Below, piece by piece: positions 25,701-34,700 of a stretch of DNA of 64,000 bases. The position numbers were made by a program, and so were the translations under genes. This DNA comes from Onchidella celtica (taxonomy: Eukaryota; Mollusca; Gastropoda; Systellommatophora; Onchidiidae), in assembly GCA_963931925.1 (NCBI GenBank), contig OZ007570.1, positions 40,158,557 through 40,222,556 of the forward strand. The letters are read 5' to 3'. The notes under the pieces were generated by a model. That model did not search any database, was not told the origin of the DNA, and was given only the letters and a program-made list of their open reading frames with translations. Position 1 is the first letter of the stretch. Every line of letters begins with the position of its first letter.

Positions 25701-28700
25701 CCCCAGCCTCCAGGAGGAGGACGCTGGCACTGGGATCCTCCGACAAGCGACTGGCCACCACACATCCCGCCGAACCTGCGCCAACTGTGAAAGAAAGGCT
25801 ATTTTAGATGCCTTATAGGAACAGGAAAAAGGCTATTTTACATCAACCTTTGTGGTTAAGACCTCTGAGACATACCGGCAGGTCACCCTGTTTGGCGTGG
25901 TCAAAGATTTGTGAATATTAGTTATAAATGTATAAAAAGGCTTTTGTCATGGAGATGTCGGCTCTTGAAAAACTTAGGCCTCGCTTTTGCCTGTTTTTTT
26001 GCCTGTTTTTTGGGCGACACATGATCTTGACAAATCACAGTAAGGCGTATTTGAAGCATCATTTTCCACTCTCCAAAGACATGGGGGACGGTGAAATACC
26101 CGAATGATTAATTCACTGCTCGTAATTATGTTATTTGATCTGAGCAGCAACTTCGGGTGTTTGCCTCTAATGATGCAAAAATCTTTCAAGAGTAAACAGA
26201 AAATAAAAATTCTTAATTTTTCGGTAGTGCCCTCTGATAGTACCTTTAAGAATAAGTTGTTGAAATAAGTCTCTTTCGATCTATTTTGTAGTTACCACGC
26301 CAACGGCAGCCTAGGTTTTGATGGAGATTACGTAAGTAGGTAGTCATTCATCATTTTATTTTCATGCAATTTGATTTTGGCGCAAGTTCCAGCATACTAA
26401 AATGAGCTCAAATGTTGCTGAGGTATCCTTGCCCTACTCTAATTACAATGTTCAAAACAAAACTAGTTCTCCAAGTTATTCAGTATGCCCTGTACGACAG
26501 AGTGCCTGACAAGCTAATTCTATGCTGTGCAGTTGATGACATGTTAAGAAAACAAAAACATGCAGCAAAATCTGTACCAAAAATCGAGCCAATTGTTCAT
26601 GATCTTGCAGCCTTGACCTGGAGAGCACGAGCTCATTACTAGGCAATCGATATCAGGGTTTGATGGGGGTCGACCAACTTTGCAGCGCCATACAGTGTAG
26701 TGCACCTGAATCTTCCTGTATTTATTTTAGGAAAACGTAACTCTCGCCTTGGGGAATTGCGCCATGGCCAGAATGCCGGGGCCCCGGGTACAGCACTTGT
26801 AAATTTTGGCTGGGTTATAACTTTTGGAAAAGTTACTTTTGTTTGCTTTGAAGAATTGAACGCCAAGGCTGCTTTTGATTGTCACCGCCATTCATTTCTC
26901 ATCGATATTCCAATGTTATCACAAGTGCAGTTCACTTAATATCAAATGCTGGGCCTCTGGTGTTATACATGTTTTAAAAATGGGTAGAACGGCAAGGAAA
27001 TCTAGAGAGAAGAGACATAACATGAACAACAGCAGGAAGGATTTTGAAATAAAGTGCTTTAAAACACAAAACACAATTGTGAATATTTTCGTCATATCTT
27101 CCTTTGCGTCATCGTAGCTCGTCAGTTTTTCACGCTCCAAAAGCTTTACTAAACTGTTAATCGAGATGGAAGTGGAAGTGATGGGGACAAAGATAATCGG
27201 CGTGACCATACGGACAGTCCAGTTATTTCCTCCTTTCCAACTACCGAAGATCCATGAACTAGATGAACGATGGTTGTGACCAGCACGCCATGCAATGATA
27301 AAAGCAAGCAAACAAGCACCCTAAAAAATTGTCTCCGTGCCCTGATCGAATTTCTGTTTTCAGCATTTAAGGGGTCATCCATGTAGGCTCTGAAGGCCGG
27401 GAGGGGGGGGGGGGGTTGCCTCCAGCTTACGGAAAGCATACCAGGGAGGGGGAGTCGCGCAATGTTCAATAATGTTAATTAATTAAAAAGACTAGTTTTA
27501 TTTCTTTTTTTCTTCAACAAAATAAATTGTTAGATAATATAAAAAATCATGTTTCTAAAGGAACAGTTAAAGAATTCAAGCAAATGCCATTCCAAGTTTT
27601 CAAACTCCAAGACCTTATCATCTACATTCACCATTCTAATGGCTGTACTCTCACACAAAGAGGGAGGGGGGATTAAGGCAAAGTGTATGAAAGGCGCACA
27701 ATTATGGAAGGGTGTAAAAAAAAAAACCCGGCCAAAATCGAGGTTACATACTTTATGGGTGGCCCCTAACGAAGATTTTGATTTAGTGCCGTCCAGACAG
27801 TCGGCACAGATAAAGTTCAGACAACAAGAAAATAGGCCATGTGATAGTGGTAAGAAATTGAAACTTTAGACTGCATCATCCGTACTGTCCTCCCCTCCCC
27901 GCTCCCCAACCACCATCAAATCCCAAGCTCAGACATTCATATCATACTGGCATTATATTATTCGCAACGTTTAGCTTATGTTATATGCGGCATCGCAACC
28001 AAGTCGTGATCAAAGCTTATATACAGCAAAACTTTTGATCTCTCGCATCCGGGTTAGGGGCTCTAACCAGCGGACATCTGCGCCAACACTGATGAGGCTG
28101 AGTATTCTTCCTCTTAAAAGAGGACGAATATAAAAGAAATTCATGGTTGTTATAGGACCAATTTGCACACATGATATGAATGTACCGGTTTCCATTAAAG
28201 CGGTACGCGTATTGATCACGATTGCAACATAACACCTTTTAGTTGCAGATAAGATAAAAGACATTTCATGTATTTATGCTGCAATAAAATTGATATTTTC
28301 ACAACAAAACGGCCGTGACCCATGTTTTGACAAAGGCTAAAGTGGAAAATACTAGGGATGGGTGTGGGTGGATGGAGGGGCGGACATCAGTGGATACTAT
28401 AGAAGACGTGCAGCTTAAAATTAGAAAGGGGGGGGGGGTGTTGGAGAATATCGGGTTGGTACAGAATATTTATAAGTAACAAAAATATAGGCCTACAGAC
28501 GAAAACACTTGTACCCGTGTCTATTAATTATGTCAGCCATGAGCAAGACTTTGGCCTGTCAGCTGTTGCCAAGATGTTCAAAAACAATCAACAGGACAAT
28601 TAAACACAGTTGGAAAAGCTGTTCAAAAAGTTGAAAAAAACAAAAGTAGATTCGATAAGTGTATGGTGGTAGATGGTGACGTTACGACATTGAGAATGTA

Positions 28701-31700
28701 AACTAGACATGCCCAACCTACACACCTGCCCCCCCCCCTCCCCGCTCCCTTACCCCCCCCCCCAAAAAAAAACAACAAACAAAACAAATAAGGAATTTGC
28801 TACTCACCCTCCCCCCTCCCCAAATTTTGAGTTTGTTCTAGGCCCTGCTACAACCCTGTGGATTTGCATTTGTTGCTGTTGTTGTTTTTAACATTTTGCC
28901 AATTAGCTTACGGCGTACATCCTCACAGATTAAGCAGTGTTTACTACCTATAGCTCATGGCGAGCTTAAGGTTTCTTATTCTGCACTGACTTACATAACA
29001 ATACGTTTGGTTTGCAGTTCTGCAGGACCTTTACCGTGAAGCGTGCATCCGTGCACTGTGGACGTCAAAATTAGGCAAAAAGAAAAAGTTGTATGTAGCA
29101 GAGCCCCGCGTAAGAAATAATACCCAAACGATACAATGCAAACTGAAAGAGAAGACAGAAACGTTTTGCTACGACCTCAAGTTTTTCTGTTTTTATAATA
29201 TTTCGTCACGTTCTGTGGACATGGACAGATCCACTAAATCATCTTTCGAAGAGTGCGAGGCCGAAGATCCATCACAGTGAACCTTTCTTGCTAAGGTTCC
29301 AGATTAACATCAAATTGGAGGCAGATGTTGTAAATCTAACGTTTCTTTGTTTGTTTGTGTGTGTGTGTGTGTGTGCGTGTATGTGTGTAAGTATGTTTTG
29401 TAACAACCGGTCCAGTGAAGTTAGTTTAGCATGATATGTATATAGATACTGACGATGTCGTCTTAGATCATTGACCTTCCAAAGTTTTTGAAAGTTGTGC
29501 TAGATAAACTGGGTCAAATTCAGAGTTTGTGGACAGATTCGCTTCTTTTCCCTCTCCCAGCGATTATTCTTGTCTTGGAATATAAGGATCAGCGATTCAA
29601 ACCAATTCCCCTTTCCTCTCTGGCTTGAATGTCTTGAAACTTATTATAAATTTCTGTATAATCTTGGTCTCACGGTGCGCATTCTTTTTTGGGCCAACGT
29701 CAGAATTTGTGAACAGATTCTCTCTTTTCCCTTCCGAGCGACTATTTTGTATTCATTTCAATCCGTCTTGGAAAGTGAGAATCAGCGGTTTCAACCTCCC
29801 TCCTCGTTCCTCTGTGGCTCGAATGTCTTGAAACGCGTCAGATAGATATAAAACTTGGCAAAGTCTTGGTTTCACCTGGTTTCACAATGGGAATACCTAA
29901 TTGGGTCGGTTCGGTGAGAAATAACAGTTACAACTCTACAGTGTTTAACTAGGGTCAACTAGATCTATATCGTGACTTGGTTCTTGTTTGTTCATGTCCC
30001 GTTTTCTGAAAAACTGGATCCCTCTTGGCATGTAGAAGAGGTATAACAAATGCACGCTTTGACACTTTTTTAAACTGCCATGTTGCACTTATCAAGCTGT
30101 TTCATAGTTCCGATTTATTATATTCTAACTCCTTATCACCATACTAGAGCCGCAAACATTTAACACCGAATTTGCCAGTTGCGTATGTTGGATGAACTAC
30201 GAGTGGCTAATGTGGTTACTGCGTGGGTTCAATAGTAACTCCCTTAAGGATACACAGGATTAACAAACACAGGGTTCTGCTGGCAATCTTATTTATTCAA
30301 AAAGCCTAACAACGGTATCACTACCAAACAAAAAAAAAAAAAAAAAAGAAGCCCAGAAAAAGAAGAAGCCCATAAAAAGAAGCCCAACCAGCCATAAGCC
30401 AAAGTCTCTCTGCTACTGGCGCAACTGGACTAGGCCATGTCTTGGGCGAGGCGCGCCACGGCAGGCCGCCGCCGGCCTAGCTTCACCGTGCTGTCGGCTC
30501 TTGTCTCCTGCGTCTATGATGGAGTGTGTTGACCACTCGAACCGCATCTTATTTATGAGCCCGCGCGGACGTCCGAGAGAGCTATTACGTAGCCCGTGTT
30601 GCACAAGTGAAAGGCTCGGACATGGAGTCCAGCCCGACAACATAACCGGTTAGGGTCCTAACACAATCGAATTTACAGTACGGTTAAAAGGGTGCACACA
30701 AAAGTCAATTAGGTATCCCAGTAAACTGCAGAAATTACTCTAACGACCCCTCCAGCAATAATTGAATAAATTTGACCCAGGTTGGATTTATCGGGGATAA
30801 CATGCGTCTAACTCGTGGTTTACTTTAAATCCGAGATCCTCTTATTAATTATTTCAATAGGATATGTGCATCAAAGTACAACAAAATTGGTACCATTATA
30901 AAGTAGAAACTTGCTGCTAAAATTCTAACTGACTACTTATACCAGAAACCCGGTAATAGTTTTAATATAAATTTTCAAAGTGTCAGGACTAACAACATTC
31001 GACAATTTTGTGCGGGATACTTTCGTCCATTAATACGACGTATCTCCATTGATAACAAACGTTATCATGAGTACCCATTTTGTACCGATAGGGTATTGTT
31101 TACTCTCAAAAATGAATTCGGGTTCCCGTCTTTCTGTCGGTGGATAACAACGAGTGAGCGAGTTGTAAGAAACTCAAAGCCATGATATAAGAGTTGGAAG
31201 CCCGGTACATTTCCAACTGACCAATCAAAATGCGCGCTTTTCACCGTGATGTGAATAACGGGTCCCGCGCTAGTATTACAAGGGAAATAATCCAATTAAT
31301 GGTGCTCGGCCAAGTGTCCATAAACTACTATGAGTGGCCGTCCCTCACTCACGCACCAGAGTTACCATGAAAGCACATTAAAAATAGAAAGTCGTTCATC
31401 CTCTCACATTCTCCCCTGCTAAGTCACGTAGTCCCTTACGTGACACATACATCAATTCAAGGGTTTACAAAAGACCACTGAAGGTATAAACAAACTCTAA
31501 GGGGCTATGATACCATCACTTAGAGTAGAACAATTGCAAATTACACACGGTGAACCGAAGTACAACAATGGTCCATCCTCTTTATAACTACTAACAGGTG
31601 GCGTGAACCGGCTAAGTTACTACTGGCATCCTGAAGATGTACACAACAGTCTCAGCTCTGGCTGTAGTAAGTTACATCATATGGACAAAACAACAGGTCC

Positions 31701-34700
31701 CAGACCTGCAACGGTGGTCCCAGACCACTATCAGGGTTAACGTAGGATCGAACAGTACAAAAAAAGACAATATGCTATAAGGGCACCAGTGCAATGAAAA
31801 AGGTAAGGTCAACATAGGCATTAAAAGTCATCGTAACTAAGCTGTGGAGAAAGCTAACATGGGCATACTCTCTAACTTAAAATCTTGAGGCGGAGCTCCC
31901 TTGGATTCGGTGGTCTATCATCTGGCCTGATGGAAACTCGGGGGGGGTCTTGATGGGTGCGCTCCCCTGCTCTTTCTGCACTCACAGTCAATGTCTAATG
32001 TTAATCACCAATAAGAGTCAGAGGTCCAATCTCTGGGGTTGTCTGTGTGGGCGGCTGGACCGTCGCACAGGAGGTAGGCGCTGGGAAGTTGTCATCCCAG
32101 GTTGAGGGTCCGGTCGGGCTGCAGGTGGCTGGCAAGGGTGGTGAGCCGGGAAGTACCAGACATCGGTCGACGCAGGCAGTGGAGGCGGGTGCTGTGGATG
32201 TGTGTTGACCACTGGGGGGTGAAACAACCGCAAGAGGTCTCCGTTGACCGCAGTGGCATCTCCATCTGGGTTTCTGATGGTAAAGTAACCATCATGCGGC
32301 GGGGGAACAGACAGGACGGTGTGCACAGGAACGATACAGGTCCTGAATCTTGAGTTGATGTTGGAGGGCGTTGGTCTTCGTGGCTCCATGGTTCCTATGG
32401 GGTGGAGCAGGGGTTGGCTGGCTGGCCGGGCCTCAAACTAAAAATTTCCATGGCTGGGCTTTCTACACTACAAACTAACCCTTCTGTGTATCCCACTTCT
32501 TGACACCAGAAAATGTTGGATGACTAATGGACCGAAGTATCCCACTTCTGACACCAGAAAATGTTGGATGAACTACGAGTGGCTAATGTGGTTACTGCGT
32601 GGGTTCAATAGTAACTCCCTTAAGGATACACAGGATTAACAAACACAGGGTTCTGCTGGCAATCTTATTTATTCAAAAAGCCTAACAACGGTATCACTAC
32701 CAAACAAAAAAAAAAAAAAAAAAAGAAGCCCAGAAAAAGAAGAAGCCCATAAAAAGAAGCCCAACCAGCCATAAGCCAAAGTCTCTCTGCTACTGGCGCA
32801 ACTGGACTAGGCCATGTCTTGGGCGAGGCGCGCCACGGCAGGCCGCCGCCGGCCTAGCTTCACCGTGCTGTCGGCTCTTGTCTCCTGCGTCTATGATGGA
32901 GTGTGTTGACCACTCGAACCGCATCTTATTTATGAGCCCGCGCGGACGTCCGAGAGAGCTATTACGTAGCCCGTGTTGCACAAGTGAAAGGCTCGGACAT
33001 GGAGTCCAGCCCGACAACATAACCGGTTAGGGTCCTAACACAATCGAATTTACAGTACGGTTAAAAGGGTGCACACAAAAGTCAATTAGGTATCCCAGTA
33101 AACTGCAGAAATTACTCTAACGACCCCTCCAGCAATAATTGAATAAATTTGACCCAGGTTGGATTTATCGGGGATAACATGCGTCTAACTCGTGGTTTAC
33201 TTTAAATCCGAGATCCTCTTATTAATTATTTCAATAGGATATGTGCATCAAAGTACAACAAAATTGGTACCATTATAAAGTAGAAACTTGCTGCTAAAAT
33301 TCTAACTGACTACTTATACCAGAAACCCGGTAATAGTTTTAATATAAATTTTCAAAGTGTCAGGACTAACAACATTCGACAATTTTGTGCGGGATACTTT
33401 CGTCCATTAATACGACGTATCTCCATTGATAACAAACGTTATCATGAGTACCCATTTTGTACCGATAGGGTATTGTTTACTCTCAAAAATGAATTCGGGT
33501 TCCCGTCTTTCTGTCGGTGGATAACAACGAGTGAGCGAGTTGTAAGAAACTCAAAGCCATGATATAAGAGTTGGAAGCCCGGTACATTTCCAACTGACCA
33601 ATCAAAATGCGCGCTTTTCACCGTGATGTGAATAACGGGTCCCGCGCTAGTATTACAAGGGAAATAATCCAATTAATGGTGCTCGGCCAAGTGTCCATAA
33701 ACTACTATGAGTGGCCGTCCCTCACTCACGCACCAGAGTTACCATGAAAGCACATTAAAAATAGAAAGTCGTTCATCCTCTCACACGTAAAAAGTGGATT
33801 TGAAACCAACAAGAACTAAGATCTCGATCTCTATCTCTCCTCTCTGGTTTTTATCTCTGTGACAATAAAAAGCAAAGACTTGCATTACAACAGTACAGTG
33901 AAGCCACGGGCACACATGCGGGTTTCTTGTGTTGTTGTCGCTTCGCAGTCGCGTCGCGTTTTTTAAATCAAGGTGAATGAACGGAGATGTGCACACATGC
34001 GACACTCGGGTTCATTAGAGAGACAACGAGCAGATAAAAGTAAGACACTACAAGTCGCATGTGTGCGCCTAGGCTTATGTCTGATTGAAAATCGCGTTTT
34101 CATCGTGTTGTTCAGCTGATATTGAGCTTACAGTTTCAAGATAAAACACTCTGTAATTCTAATATAATCAATATAATATATCCCTATTTAAAAAATTCTC
34201 GATCTTTGAACGCAAAAGGCTTTTTCATTAGACCACCTACAGTAACAGTAGGTTACAAATACCCCGGCGTTTGGATTTTTAAAAAATTGCTTTTGTTTTT
34301 CAGGTCTTTTGAGTTTTCTTTGTGTCGGTGACTGCTCGCCTTCGATCCCTCTTTTTCACGAGCATAAATATGACTCAGGATGTGAACCGTTTAGTAGTGT
34401 ATTATAATATCTACGATGTGAACCCCTCCTGTCGTACGTAGGTCATTGCTGTCTGCTGCTCCTCTTTAAACCCGAGACTCAGAAAACTGAGATAATTATT
34501 CACCGTGCTCGCGGCTAAAACTGGAACACAAGCATGTCTCGGGAGGGTAGAAAGTGTGTGTGGGGGGGGGGGGGAGGGCCGCTATTAAGCTTGTATAATA
34601 ATTATAAATAAAGACATTTATGCGGCTCGCTCCTGGAAGAGAATTTCATTGTTATCAGAGCATGCCTCACCGAGGTTTTCAGGTCAAGGTTGAACTCAGT

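Larger units (their letters stand above)
30186..33785 (-). mobile_element. Young, internally deleted LTR retroelement (LTR element 2)
   Basis: Two direct LTRs (30186-31408 and 32562-33785), read on the minus strand as TGTGAGAGG...CCAACA. They flank only about 1.15 kb of internal DNA. A 4-bp target duplication CGTA lies at 30182-30185 and 33786-33789. A primer-binding site next to the 5' LTR and a purine tract (AGGGGAGAA) next to the 3' LTR give minus orientation. No gag, protease, reverse transcriptase or integrase is seen, so it is non-autonomous. Confidence 0.92.

Noticed and set aside
26919-27311. A 130-codon minus-strand frame in intron 1
   Set aside because: No recognisable domain, and it does not fit the GMC exon series, which is complete without it.
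30413-30643. Minus-strand frames in LTR element 2 repeated exactly at 32790-33020 (and 31065-31295 at 33442-33672)
   Set aside because: They are the two LTR copies of the same sequence, and no protein family is recognised.
32018-32389. Possible host proline-rich gene
   Set aside because: It lies wholly between the two LTRs in element orientation, so it belongs to the retroelement.
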